This document shows, in pieces, positions 52,183-60,943 of a DNA stretch of 64,000 nt (its first letter is position 1; the number at the start of each line of letters is the position of its first letter). The notes beneath the pieces are model-generated. The model was not told the origin of the DNA. It saw only the letters and a list, made by a program, of their open reading frames with translations, and searched no databases. Where the stretch lies: positions 1 to 64,000 of the forward strand of contig JAEWIX010000001.1 of NCBI GenBank assembly GCA_023386885.1, read 5' to 3'. Made by a program: the position numbers and the translations under genes. Source of the DNA: Pseudomonadota bacterium (lineage in GTDB: Bacteria > Pseudomonadota > Alphaproteobacteria > Rhizobiales > Xanthobacteraceae).

Positions 52183-52887
52183 TCACATCGCAAGATGCGC
52201 ATCACGGATGTCCGGCCTTGCATCGAGATCGGCCATGGTGCCTCTGAAGCATATGCGGCCGCGCTCGATGATGTAGCTGCGATCCGAGATCAACCGCGCG
52301 AAGTGCAGGTTCTGCTCGGACAGCAAAATGCTGAGGCCCTCCTTCTTCATCGTCAGGATGGCATGCGCCATCTGCTCGACGATCTTCGGCGACAGTCCTT
52401 CAGACGGCTCGTCCAGCAGAACCAGCGACGGATTGCCCATCAGCGTGCGTGCGATGGTCAGCATCTGCTGTTCGCCGCCGCTCATGCGGCCGCCGGCGCG
52501 GTTGCGCATCTCGGCTAGGTTCGGGAACAGCGCGAAGAGTTTTTCCCTGCTCCATTGCGGCGCACCCGCGCGCGCCGGTTGACGCCCGACCTCGAGATTT
52601 TCCTCGACGGTAAGATCGGTGAAGATGCGCCGCTCCTCGGGAACGTAACCAAGACCGGCGCGACCAATCGCGTGCGTCGGCGCTTTCGAGATGTCGTGCC
52701 CCTCGAACGTGATGCGGCCTTCGCGCTGCGCCACCAGTCCGACGATGGAGCGGAACGTGGTCGATTTGCCCGCGCCATTGCGGCCGAGCAACGCCACCAC
52801 CTCGCCGGCGCCGACTTCAAGGTCCACATCGAACAGGATATGCGCCGGCCCGTAGTAGCTATTCAGCGCGGCTACCGAGAGCTTCAT
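52183..52887 (-). CDS. livF: ABC transporter ATPase, LivF family
   Basis: A 234-residue ATPase: Walker A LLGRNGAGKST, signature MSGGEQQMLTIAR, Walker B LVLLDEPSEGLSP. It powers the uptake system formed with LivG and the fused permease. The start overlaps the LivG stop by 4 bp. Confidence 0.95.
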   Translation of the reverse strand: MKLSVAALNSYYGPAHILFDVDLEVGAGEVVALLGRNGAGKSTTFRSIVGLVAQREGRITFEGHDISKAPTHAIGRAGLGYVPEERRIFTDLTVEENLEVGRQPARAGAPQWSREKLFALFPNLAEMRNRAGGRMSGGEQQMLTIARTLMGNPSLVLLDEPSEGLSPKIVEQMAHAILTMKKEGLSILLSEQNLHFARLISDRSYIIERGRICFRGTMADLDARPDIRDAHLAM

Positions 52888-53675
52888 ACGCCCGCTCCTT
52901 CCTGATGCCGCGCGTCGTAAACCAGACCCTCGCCGAGATAAATCGCACGCACCTGCGGATCGCGACGCACCTCTTCGGGCGAGCCTTCCGCAATCAGCGT
53001 ACCGCGGTTGAGCACCAGAATGCGGTCCGCGTGCTCGAACACCACGTCCATGTCGTGCTCGGTGAACAACACGCCGATCGACTGTTCGCGCGCAATCCGC
53101 GCCGTCAGCCGCATCAGTTCGATACGGTCGCGCGGCGCCATGCCAGCGGTCGGCTCATCCATTAGGAGCAGCTTCGGTTGATTGGCAAGCGCGATCGCCA
53201 ATTCGAGCCGCTTCAGATCGCCGTAAGCGAGTTCGCCACACGGGCGTTCTGCGTAACCTTCGACGCCCACCAACGCCAACAACCGATCCGCTTCAGCGCG
53301 CTGGAAATCCGGCGTCGAGCGCCACATGTTGAAAATCTGACTGGCGTACGACACCAACGCGACCTGAACGTTCTCACGCACCGTCATGGTCGGGAATGTC
53401 GCGGTGATCTGGAATGTTCGCCCGACGCCGAGTCGCCAGACACGACGCGGCGGCTGACCGGTGATGTCCCTGCCAAGCAATTGCACTCGCCCGCGGTCCG
53501 GTGTGCGCTGGCCGTTGAGCATATCGAAGCACGTGCTCTTGCCGGCGCCGTTTGGTCCGATCAGCGCCAGGATTTCGCCCGCCGCCAACTTGAACGAGAC
53601 GCCACGCACGGCGTGAACGCCGCCGTAGGATTTGGTGAGACCATCGACGGCCAGAAGATCGACGGGGCCGCTCAT
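52884..53675 (-). CDS. livG: ABC transporter ATPase, LivG family
   Basis: A 263-residue ATPase: Walker A LIGPNGAGKST, signature LAYGDLKRLELA (degenerate but usual for LivG), Walker B LLLMDEPTAGMAP. Overlaps its neighbours by 4 bp on both sides. Confidence 0.95.
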   Translation of the reverse strand: MSGPVDLLAVDGLTKSYGGVHAVRGVSFKLAAGEILALIGPNGAGKSTCFDMLNGQRTPDRGRVQLLGRDITGQPPRRVWRLGVGRTFQITATFPTMTVRENVQVALVSYASQIFNMWRSTPDFQRAEADRLLALVGVEGYAERPCGELAYGDLKRLELAIALANQPKLLLMDEPTAGMAPRDRIELMRLTARIAREQSIGVLFTEHDMDVVFEHADRILVLNRGTLIAEGSPEEVRRDPQVRAIYLGEGLVYDARHQEGAGV

Positions 53676-55561
53676 TCCGCGCCCTCCGTCTGCGTCGCAC
53701 GCGACGAGCCGCGTTTGAGAAACGACAGCTTGCCGCTCTCAAGGAAACTGCCGAAAGTGCCGACGATTCCCTTGGGAAAGGCGACCACGATCAGCACGAT
53801 GATGGCGCCCATCACCAGCTTCGAGAGTTCGGTGTAGCTCACCAGCCAGATGCTTAGCGCCTTGTAGACAATAGCGCCGACGACGGCGCCGGAGACCGTT
53901 TCGACGCCGCCCAGCAGCACCATCACCAACGAATCCACCGACAACGCGATGCCGGCATTGTCGGGAAACACGCTGCCCTTGAGATAGGCGAACAGCGCAC
54001 CGGCGAGGGCAGCGAAGGTACCGGCGATCACGAACGCGGTCCATTGAACGCGCTTGCTGTTGATGCCGACGGCTTCGCTACGCAATCCGGAATCCCGCGT
54101 CGCCCGCAACGCATAGCCGAACGGCGAGAACACCAACACGCGCAGGATCACGATCGAGATCCCGGTGATAGCGAGAGAAAGCCAGTAGAACCGCGCCGGC
54201 GTCGCCACCAATGCCGCCGGCCACACGCCGAGAATGCCGTTATCGCCGCCGGTGACCTCGACCCATTGGAATGCGATCGACCAAACGATCTGCGCGAAAG
54301 CCAGCGTCAGCATGGCGAAATAGACGCCGGACAGTTGCACCGAGAACCAACCGAAGATGATCGCACCGAACAGTCCGAGCAGCGGTCCGAGCAACAGACA
54401 GGCGATCATCGGCAGGCCGGCGAGTTTGGCAAGAAATGCCACGCCGTAAGCGCCGAGCCCGAAGTAAGCGGCGTGACCGAACGAGGCCATGCCGCCCACC
54501 GACATCAGGAAATGCAGACTGACCGCGAAGATCACGAAGATCGCGATCTCCGCGCCGACGATCAGCGCGTAGTTGCTGCCGAGTAATGGCAACGCCGCAG
54601 CAAGAACCAGCACGCCGAGCGACATCAGCCGTGCTTGCGCCGACAGCGGCTGCCATGGCCGAACCGCCAGGCCCGGCGTCTGCCGCGCGGCGGCTTCCGG
54701 CTTTCCGAACAGGCCCCAAGGCCGCACGATCAGCACCACCGCCATCACCAAGAAGACCAGGATGATGGAAATCTTCGGAAAGATCAGGATACCGAATGCA
54801 TTCAGTTCCGACACCAGGACGGCGGCAACGAACGCCCCGGTGATGCTGCCCAATCCACCGATGACGACGACGACGAACACATCGACGATGATGCGCAGGT
54901 CCATGGTGTGATTGACCGCGTCGCGCGGAATTTGTAGTGCGCCGCCAAGAGCGGCAAGGAAAACGCCGAGCGCGAACACGCTGGTGAACAGCCATTTCTG
55001 ATTGACGCCGAGCGCAGCCACCATGTCGCGATCCTGCGTCGCGGCGCGTACCAGCACGCCCCATCGCGTGCGATGAAACAATAACCACAGCGCGCCGAGT
55101 ACCACCGGCCCGAGGATCATCAGCAACACGTCGTAAGTGGGGATCGCCTGACCGAAGAAATCGAACGCGCCGCGTAGTCCCGGCGCGCGACGGCCAAGCA
55201 GATCGTCAGGCCCCCAGATCAGCACCGCGAGATCTTCGACCATCAGGGTCAAACCGAAGGTCGCGAGCAGTTGGAACAGTTCAGGCGAGCGATAGATGCG
55301 GCGAAGCAGCAGCATTTCGACCAGCACGCCGATGGCCGCGACGATCACCGCCGCGAGAACGATGCCGCCCCAGAAGCCGAACGTGCCGGACAGCCGCTCG
55401 GTGAGCGAGAAGGCGACATAAGCACCCAGCATATAGAACGCGCCGTGAGCGAAATTCACGATGCGGGTAACGCCGAAAATAATCGACAGTCCGGACGCGA
55501 CGAGAAACAGCGCCGCAGCACTGGCAAGTCCGGAAAGAAATTGAGCGACATAAAAACTCAT
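53672..55561 (-). CDS. Fused LivH-LivM ABC permease
   Basis: A 629-residue protein. Residues 1-295 are a LivH-type permease (NFAHGAFYMLGAYVAF; VNHTMDLRIIVDVFVVVVIGGLGSITGAF), and residues about 315-610 a LivM-type permease (NYALIVGAEIAIFVIFAVSLHFLMSVGGMASFGHAAYFGLGAYG; YLKGSVFPDNAGIALSVDSLVMVLLGG). About 15-18 membrane helices are expected. In E. coli these are two proteins; here one gene encodes both. It forms the membrane channel for the nicotinate-linked importer (substrate inferred). Confidence 0.93.
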   Translation of the reverse strand: MSFYVAQFLSGLASAAALFLVASGLSIIFGVTRIVNFAHGAFYMLGAYVAFSLTERLSGTFGFWGGIVLAAVIVAAIGVLVEMLLLRRIYRSPELFQLLATFGLTLMVEDLAVLIWGPDDLLGRRAPGLRGAFDFFGQAIPTYDVLLMILGPVVLGALWLLFHRTRWGVLVRAATQDRDMVAALGVNQKWLFTSVFALGVFLAALGGALQIPRDAVNHTMDLRIIVDVFVVVVIGGLGSITGAFVAAVLVSELNAFGILIFPKISIILVFLVMAVVLIVRPWGLFGKPEAAARQTPGLAVRPWQPLSAQARLMSLGVLVLAAALPLLGSNYALIVGAEIAIFVIFAVSLHFLMSVGGMASFGHAAYFGLGAYGVAFLAKLAGLPMIACLLLGPLLGLFGAIIFGWFSVQLSGVYFAMLTLAFAQIVWSIAFQWVEVTGGDNGILGVWPAALVATPARFYWLSLAITGISIVILRVLVFSPFGYALRATRDSGLRSEAVGINSKRVQWTAFVIAGTFAALAGALFAYLKGSVFPDNAGIALSVDSLVMVLLGGVETVSGAVVGAIVYKALSIWLVSYTELSKLVMGAIIVLIVVAFPKGIVGTFGSFLESGKLSFLKRGSSRATQTEGAE

Positions 55562-55647
55562 CGGGCCTGCCCGGCAGGGTGACGGTCGAGGGCGACTATC
55601 ATCCGGTCATTGGAGAGAACAAACAGCCATTGCGGTGTCGATAGGAC

Positions 55648-55676
55648 GATGGCCGGAGCGTCACGCTCCGGCCATC
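55648..55676 (-). terminator. Strong hairpin inside the transporter operon
   Basis: GATGGCCGGAGCG at 55648-55660 and CGCTCCGGCCATC at 55664-55676 form a perfect 13-bp stem with a 3-nt loop, 8 bp after the binding-protein stop and 86 bp before the permease start. No T-run follows. It probably partly ends or stabilises the binding-protein mRNA, giving more binding protein than permease. Confidence 0.7.
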
Positions 55677-55684
55677 GGGCCTCA

Positions 55685-56905
55685 TCAATCCTTCGGCCGT
55701 TCCTTGGCGACATCGGCTTCGCTCGGCAGGAAGTCCTTACCGTCGCGATAGACCGTATCGACCATGACACCCTTGCCGTCCTTCACCGCGGTCTTGCCGA
55801 CGAACGCTCCCAGCGTCGCCTGATGGTCGCTCTTGCGGAAGGTGATCTCGCCGAACGGCGAGCCGAGCTTGATGCCTTCGGCGGCCGCAATCAGCTTGTC
55901 GGTGTCGGTCGAATTGGCCTTCGCCAGAATCGCGGCGGCGGCCTTGATGGTGCCGTAACCGACGACCGAGCCGAGACGCGGATAGTCGTTGAACTTCGCC
56001 TGATACGCCTTCAGGAACTTGTCGTGATCGGCGGTCTTGATGTCGTACCAGGGATAACCCGTCACGATCCATCCGGTCGGCGTTTCGTCCTTGAGCGGAT
56101 CGAGATATTCCGGCTCACCGGTCAGGAAGCTCACCACCGACTTGCCCTTGAACAGGCCGCGCGTGTTGCCTTCGCGCACGAACTTGACGAGGTCCGGACC
56201 GAACTCGACATTGAGGATGGCTTCCGGATTGGTCGCCGCAAGCGCCTGCACCACCGGACCCGCATCGATCTTGCCGAGCGGCGGCCACTGTTCGCCGACC
56301 CACTGAATGTCCGGTCGCTTCTTCGATAGGAGTTCCTTGAACACCGCGACTGCCGACTGACCGTATTCGTAATTCGGCGCCACCGTCGCCCAACGCTTGG
56401 CCGGCAGCTTCGCGGCTTCGTCCGCCAGCATCGCTGCCTGCATGTAGTTCGACGGGCGCAGCCGGAATGTATATCGGTTGCCCTTCGACATCGTGATGGC
56501 GTCGGTCAGCGGCTCGGCGGCGAGGAAGAACACTTTCTTCTGCTTGGCGAAGTCGCTCACCGCGAGGCCGATATGCGAGAAGAAGGTGCCTGTGAGCATC
56601 ACCACCTTTTCGCTGGCCACCAGTTCGTTGGCGGCGGTGACCGCATCGGCCGGTTTGCCGCCGTCGTCCTTCGACACCACAACGAGCTTCTTGCCGTTGA
56701 TGCCGCCCGCCGCGTTGACTTCCTCCACCGCGAGTTGCCAACCCTTGCGATAAGGCTCGGTGAACGACGGCAGCGCCGAGTAACTGTTGATCTCGCCGAT
56801 CTTGATTTCGTCCTGCGCGAACGCAGCCGTCCTCGCACCGGTCGTCATCGCAGCGGCCGTCAGACCCGCCAGAACGATGCCGAGAAGTCCACCCTGTCGT
56901 CGCAT
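55685..56905 (-). CDS. ABC transporter periplasmic binding protein
   Basis: A 406-residue type I periplasmic binding protein with a signal peptide (cut near AFA-QD), then EIKIGEINSYSALPSFTEPYRKGWQLAVEEVNAAGGINGKKL and the C-terminal lobe (GSVVGYGTIKAAAAILAKANSTDTDKL). The partner permease and ATPases lie downstream. GGAGG precedes the ATG at 56905. In this cluster its ligand could be nicotinate or a related N-heterocycle, by context only. Confidence 0.92.
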   Translation of the reverse strand: MRRQGGLLGIVLAGLTAAAMTTGARTAAFAQDEIKIGEINSYSALPSFTEPYRKGWQLAVEEVNAAGGINGKKLVVVSKDDGGKPADAVTAANELVASEKVVMLTGTFFSHIGLAVSDFAKQKKVFFLAAEPLTDAITMSKGNRYTFRLRPSNYMQAAMLADEAAKLPAKRWATVAPNYEYGQSAVAVFKELLSKKRPDIQWVGEQWPPLGKIDAGPVVQALAATNPEAILNVEFGPDLVKFVREGNTRGLFKGKSVVSFLTGEPEYLDPLKDETPTGWIVTGYPWYDIKTADHDKFLKAYQAKFNDYPRLGSVVGYGTIKAAAAILAKANSTDTDKLIAAAEGIKLGSPFGEITFRKSDHQATLGAFVGKTAVKDGKGVMVDTVYRDGKDFLPSEADVAKERPKD

Positions 56906-57020
56906 TCCATCCTCCACTGTTGGAAGGGACGTTTCGTCCCTACGGTGCATCTTCGTCCATCCGCTTGTAACCGATGGGATGGTTCGAAGCAGTTCTATTT
57001 TTCAGGCAGGCCGGCGCAAA

Positions 57021-57605
57021 TTAACGCAAGCCATCCTCGCCCTTGATCTCGCTGTGCTTCAACCCGCCGACCCGCGGCAACGGACGACCGCTGTCGGTGA
57101 CGGCAACCGCGACCATGATCTCGTTGGCGCGCGGCGCATCGTTGATCTGCACTTCCATACCGTCGAAGTGGCTGCGCACGAACGCCGCGTCCTTATGTCC
57201 CAACGGAACATCGAGCACGGTGCCGAGACCGCCGCGCTTTTTCGACGACGGAATCAACGCCGCACCTTTGGTCAGAACTTTACGAAACGGCGCACCGAGC
57301 TTCGGATGCAGGATCGCAGCGGCATGTTCGAGTTCGCCGTTCTCACCGACCGCCGCTGCCTTGCCGTAGCTCTGCACGTTACCGCCGTCGATGCCGAGCG
57401 CCGCAACGGCGCGTTTCGCCAGCAGGTCGCCAAGCTCCTCGCCGACGTCCATCAGCGGCGCCAGATCATCGACATATTGTCCGGCGAAGGGATTCTCGAT
57501 CACTGCGATCGCGGCAGCGCGCCGCGTCGGTGGGCTCACAGCATGGCCGCCCTCCTGCAGAGTTTCTTCAACCACCGTGACGATTTTGCGAATCCGAACA
57601 CTCAT
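57021..57605 (-). CDS. Amino acid synthesis family protein (DUF1185/PF06684), copy 2
   Basis: A 194-residue protein of the 'amino acid synthesis' family: KIVTVVEETLQEGGHAVSPPTRRAAAIAVIENPFAGQYVDDL and PSSKKRGGLGTVLDVPLGHKDAAFVRSHFDGMEVQINDAPRANEIMVAV. The neighbour upstream is a paralogue of exactly the same length. Biochemical function is unproven. The position suggests a role in the nicotinate pathway. Confidence 0.85.
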   Translation of the reverse strand: MSVRIRKIVTVVEETLQEGGHAVSPPTRRAAAIAVIENPFAGQYVDDLAPLMDVGEELGDLLAKRAVAALGIDGGNVQSYGKAAAVGENGELEHAAAILHPKLGAPFRKVLTKGAALIPSSKKRGGLGTVLDVPLGHKDAAFVRSHFDGMEVQINDAPRANEIMVAVAVTDSGRPLPRVGGLKHSEIKGEDGLR

Positions 57606-58186
57606 CGCAGTCCATCCTGTCCCTTGATCTCGCTCGCTTTCAGGCCGCCGACGCGCGCGTGAATCCGCGACCCCGTCGTCATCACCAGCGCCAGCAGCAA
57701 CTCGTCTGCGCGTGGTGCATCATTGATGCCCACTTCCATCGCATCGAAATGCGAACGCACATACGAAGCATTGATATGCGTCACCGGCACGTCGAGCCGT
57801 GTGCCTGGCCCGCCGACTTTCTTTGCCGACGGCACGATGGCTTTGGCCTCGCCGAGAATCGCGCGCATCGCGTAACCACCCGGCACATGCCACAGCGCGC
57901 CATGCTCCAGTTCGCCGGCCGAACCGACGATGGCGCCCTTGCCGTAACCTTGAATGCGCGAAGGATCATCGCCCAACGCTTTCAGCAGACTGCGCGCCAT
58001 CTCGACGCCGAGCGGATTCAAATCGTCCATGAAGCCGGCGATGTCTTCGACGTAACGCCCGGCGAACGGATCGCGGATCACCGCGAGCGCCGCGCCACGC
58101 AGCAGCGGCTGCGCCGGCGGCGGGCCGCCCTCGTGCAGAATTTCTTCGACAATGATGACACGCTTGCGAAGGACGACTTCAGGCAT
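57602..58186 (-). CDS. Amino acid synthesis family protein (DUF1185/PF06684), copy 1
   Basis: A 194-residue paralogue of the downstream gene, sharing RDPFAGRYVEDI, GYGKGAIVG, PSAKKVGGPGTRLDVPVTHINASYVRSHFDAMEVGINDAPRADE and the C-terminal GLKASEIKGQDGLR. It overlaps the UPF0280 gene by 8 bp and copy 2 by 4 bp, so all three are translated together. Tandem copies suggest a two-subunit enzyme. Confidence 0.85.
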   Translation of the reverse strand: MPEVVLRKRVIIVEEILHEGGPPPAQPLLRGAALAVIRDPFAGRYVEDIAGFMDDLNPLGVEMARSLLKALGDDPSRIQGYGKGAIVGSAGELEHGALWHVPGGYAMRAILGEAKAIVPSAKKVGGPGTRLDVPVTHINASYVRSHFDAMEVGINDAPRADELLLALVMTTGSRIHARVGGLKASEIKGQDGLR

Positions 58187-59096
58187 CGATCAGGTTTCCA
58201 ATTGGCGGCGTCATTGCCGCACGTGAATGCGATATGTCGAATACGCGCGCATGAGAGGGCGCAACGATCTGCATCTCGCCCTGCAGACACAGCGCAGCAC
58301 CTTCGATCAGGCCGCGTGATAACAGTTCGCGCGCGTAAACCGCGCCCGCTTCCAGCGCCAACGTCACTTCACCATGTGTCAACGGCGCGACATCGCGGGT
58401 GACGAGACGCTCTCCGAGATCGTTGTCGGGTTGAATGTCGCATGCCGGCACGCGCACGATGCCGGGATGTCCAGGCAGATCGACGGCGTTGGCGATCATC
58501 GTCGCCGCCGCATCGGCTTGCGACGGGGTTCGCGCAAGCACGGTCACCGCATCGGCAATGCCGAGCGAGAAGCTGCGGCCGTGGCGGCCGCTGGTGGCGA
58601 TGCCGCGCACAACGCTATCGGCATCAACAATGGTTTTACCTGCAAGCGTCGGCGGGTCGACATGCGCGACCAGCCCGACCGTGAAGCATTGCCCTGATGA
58701 CAGATGCAGCGCGATATCGCCACCGTTGTTGACATAGGCGCGTGCCAGCGTCGCCGCGCGGGTCATCGCGCTCAACACCTCTTCCGCGACCGCGCCAGCG
58801 ACTGCCGCCATCGGGGTGATGAAATGGGTGCCGGCATAGGGCAGAACGGCGGCGTGCATCCGCCGCGCGACTACGCCTTTGAGGCTCGGGATTCTTGCGG
58901 CATTCTGGCGGCGAAGTTCAGGCAGTTCGTCACAAAGCCTGTCCAGCAATCCCGTGAACGATTCGGCTGCCGCGGCGTAGGCGATCTCGACTTCGGCGCG
59001 GTCGCCGCACGCTTCGATCACCAGATCGATGGGACCATCCTGCAAGTGCAGACGGCGGCCGTCCAGCAACAGCGCGATCTGCGGACGGCGCATCAT
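58179..59096 (-). CDS. UPF0280/ApbE-superfamily protein
   Basis: A 305-residue protein of the UPF0280 family (ApbE superfamily, COG2122 by memory): YAGTHFITPMAAVAGAVAEEVL, YVNNGGDIALHL, VRGIATSGRHGRSFSLGIADAVTVLA and AADAAATMIANAV are typical. Related ApbE proteins attach flavin covalently to threonine or serine of a target. It overlaps the reductase gene by 4 bp. A maturation role for that reductase is inferred. Confidence 0.82.
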   Translation of the reverse strand: MMRRPQIALLLDGRRLHLQDGPIDLVIEACGDRAEVEIAYAAAAESFTGLLDRLCDELPELRRQNAARIPSLKGVVARRMHAAVLPYAGTHFITPMAAVAGAVAEEVLSAMTRAATLARAYVNNGGDIALHLSSGQCFTVGLVAHVDPPTLAGKTIVDADSVVRGIATSGRHGRSFSLGIADAVTVLARTPSQADAAATMIANAVDLPGHPGIVRVPACDIQPDNDLGERLVTRDVAPLTHGEVTLALEAGAVYARELLSRGLIEGAALCLQGEMQIVAPSHARVFDISHSRAAMTPPIGNLIDA

Positions 59097-60562
59097 TGCG
59101 GCTTGTCCTTCTTCAGCACGACCGGCGCGTTGCGCACTTCGGTGTCGCTGGTCAGGGACGACAGCGGCCGCACGTAGTCCATGTGACCGCCGAGCGCGGC
59201 GTAATCGGACAGTCGCAAGGTGAATTCGATCGGCGCGACCAGCGCGGGCGTCGGCACGTAGCCGAACGCGCCGGCGGGCATCTGCGTCACGTCGACCATG
59301 AAGGTGATGCCGCCGCCCGGCCAGACATAGACCGGCGCGCCGCCGCTGGTCACCGACGTCAGCGAGTCCTTCACCGAACGCGTCAGCCGCACCGGATTGT
59401 CGGTGACACCGGCGCGCAGCGATCCGCCGGCACCGCCCATGAACAACACGGTGCACAGCGCCGGTTCGCAGTTTTCCTGAATTCGTTCGACCGATTGCTG
59501 GAGAACATCCGGCAGCGGCTTCTCGATCGGTTGAAGCGCTTCGTCGAGTTCGAAATAGGCTGAGTGTTCGCCGGTGGTGGAGACCATCAGCATCCGCGCG
59601 CCGGGCTTGGCGACCTTCGGATTGAACGGCCCGAGTATGGTGAGCGGATCGGAAATCTGCGTGCCGCCCCAACCGGTGCCGGGTTCGGCGACCTGGAAGT
59701 AACGGCCCGGCGTCGAGCGCCGGCCTTTCATCTTGATACCGGTCTCGGGAATGTCGAGCAGCTTGCCGGCCTGATGCTCCGACAGCACGCCCGTGATGTG
59801 ATCGTCGACGACGACGACCTCGTCGACCTTGCCCTGCCACTGTTTCGCGAACATGCCGATTGTGGCGGAGCCGCAGCCGACGCGCATCCGCACTTCCGGC
59901 ACGCCGTTGACGATGGGCGCCTGCCCGGCCTGCACCACCACGCTCGCGCCGCCGTCGATGGTGAGTTCGACGGCCTTGCCGTTGCAGAGGTCCATCAACG
60001 CGTCGCAGGTGACGCGGCCTTCCTTTTTCGAGCCGCCGGTGAGATGATGCACGCCGCCGAGCGAGAGCATCTGCGAGCCGTATTCGCCGGTGGTGACGTG
60101 ACCGATGGCCTCGCCGTCGGCGCGCACCGTCGCGGTTTCCGGGCCGAGAAAACGGTCGGTGTCGATCTTCACCTTGACGCCGCAGTAACTGAAGATGCCT
60201 TCGGTCACCACCGTGACCATATCGACGCCGTCGATCTCCGACGACACGATGAACGGCGCGGGTTTGTAATCGGGATAGGTCGTTCCGGCGCCGATGGCGG
60301 TGACCATCACGTCGCGGCCGGAGACCAGCTTGCCGTCCCACTCGCCGGACTTCTGGAACGGCACCACCGCGCCGCCCTGCGACACCGTGCGCTGAAGCAC
60401 GACATGCGGATCGACGCGCACCAGGGTGCCGGCATCGTTGGCGTAGCGATCGCACGCGCCGGACGCGCCCGGCTTGATGTAGCACATCACCGGACAGGCA
60501 TCGCAGCGGATCTTGTCGCCGTCGGTGGCGACCGCTGCTATCGGCGAGCCTTCATTCATCAT
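59093..60562 (-). CDS. hnr: 6-hydroxynicotinate reductase-like iron-sulfur protein
   Basis: A 489-residue protein. Four cysteines near the N-terminus (C-x2-C-x3-C-x9-C, in RCDACPVMCYIKPGASGAC) should bind a [4Fe-4S] cluster. The rest follows annotated 6-hydroxynicotinate reductases (TYPDYKPAPFIVSS, FSYCGVKVKIDTDRFLGPE, RMRVGCGSATIGMFA, WGGTQISDPL). It reduces 6-hydroxynicotinate to the tetrahydro-oxo form, the enamidase substrate. Possible starts are ATG 60562, ATG 60559 and GTG 60568. Confidence 0.85.
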   Translation of the reverse strand: MMNEGSPIAAVATDGDKIRCDACPVMCYIKPGASGACDRYANDAGTLVRVDPHVVLQRTVSQGGAVVPFQKSGEWDGKLVSGRDVMVTAIGAGTTYPDYKPAPFIVSSEIDGVDMVTVVTEGIFSYCGVKVKIDTDRFLGPETATVRADGEAIGHVTTGEYGSQMLSLGGVHHLTGGSKKEGRVTCDALMDLCNGKAVELTIDGGASVVVQAGQAPIVNGVPEVRMRVGCGSATIGMFAKQWQGKVDEVVVVDDHITGVLSEHQAGKLLDIPETGIKMKGRRSTPGRYFQVAEPGTGWGGTQISDPLTILGPFNPKVAKPGARMLMVSTTGEHSAYFELDEALQPIEKPLPDVLQQSVERIQENCEPALCTVLFMGGAGGSLRAGVTDNPVRLTRSVKDSLTSVTSGGAPVYVWPGGGITFMVDVTQMPAGAFGYVPTPALVAPIEFTLRLSDYAALGGHMDYVRPLSSLTSDTEVRNAPVVLKKDKPQ

Positions 60563-60678
60563 CCGCACAATCCGCGAGCGAAAACTGACGAGTCAAAGAA
60601 TGGTTGCGGGCGCCGCTGTTACGACGACGGCATGTCCCGCGCATCTCCATCCCTGCCGCGTCCGGCTCCGCCGGCTGT

Positions 60679-60698
60679 ATCATTCGTACACGAACGAT
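60679..60698. promoter_or_regulatory. Operator-like palindrome 1 of the nicotinate divergon
   Basis: ATCATTCGT and ACGAACGAT (one mismatch) flank a central AC, with core TCGTACACGA. It lies 116 bp before the reductase start and shares its core pattern with the site at 60866. Confidence 0.6.
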
Positions 60699-60865
60699 CT
60701 TGGAGGCGACCTTAGAAACTGTCAAGCCGGCGAATGCGCAAAATCTCGTGCCTCGCTTTGTCTTCGCACTGCACCCAAAATGGGCAACGCAGCAATCCAT
60801 CGCTTATGCCGCTCTTCAGCGGACGCACAATCCGTCGCAGCACGCCAACGTGGCCGATCCTTGCA

Positions 60866-60881
60866 CGTTTGTACACAAACG
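60866..60881. promoter_or_regulatory. Operator-like palindrome 2 of the nicotinate divergon
   Basis: CGTTTGT at 60866-60872 and ACAAACG at 60875-60881 are perfect arms around AC, core TTGTACACAA. It lies 62 bp before the dehydrogenase small-subunit start, a suitable place for repression. Confidence 0.6.
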
Positions 60882-60943
60882 GTATTCTCGGTGCATCAGT
60901 TTCGGCGGATTTGCCATCACCTTCTCGCAGCACGGTCGTGACA

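Larger units (their letters stand above)
60563..60943. other. Divergent promoter region, 381 bp
   Basis: It separates the reductase operon from the dehydrogenase genes. Two related palindromes lie at 60679-60698 and 60866-60881. No gene is seen. Confidence 0.6.
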
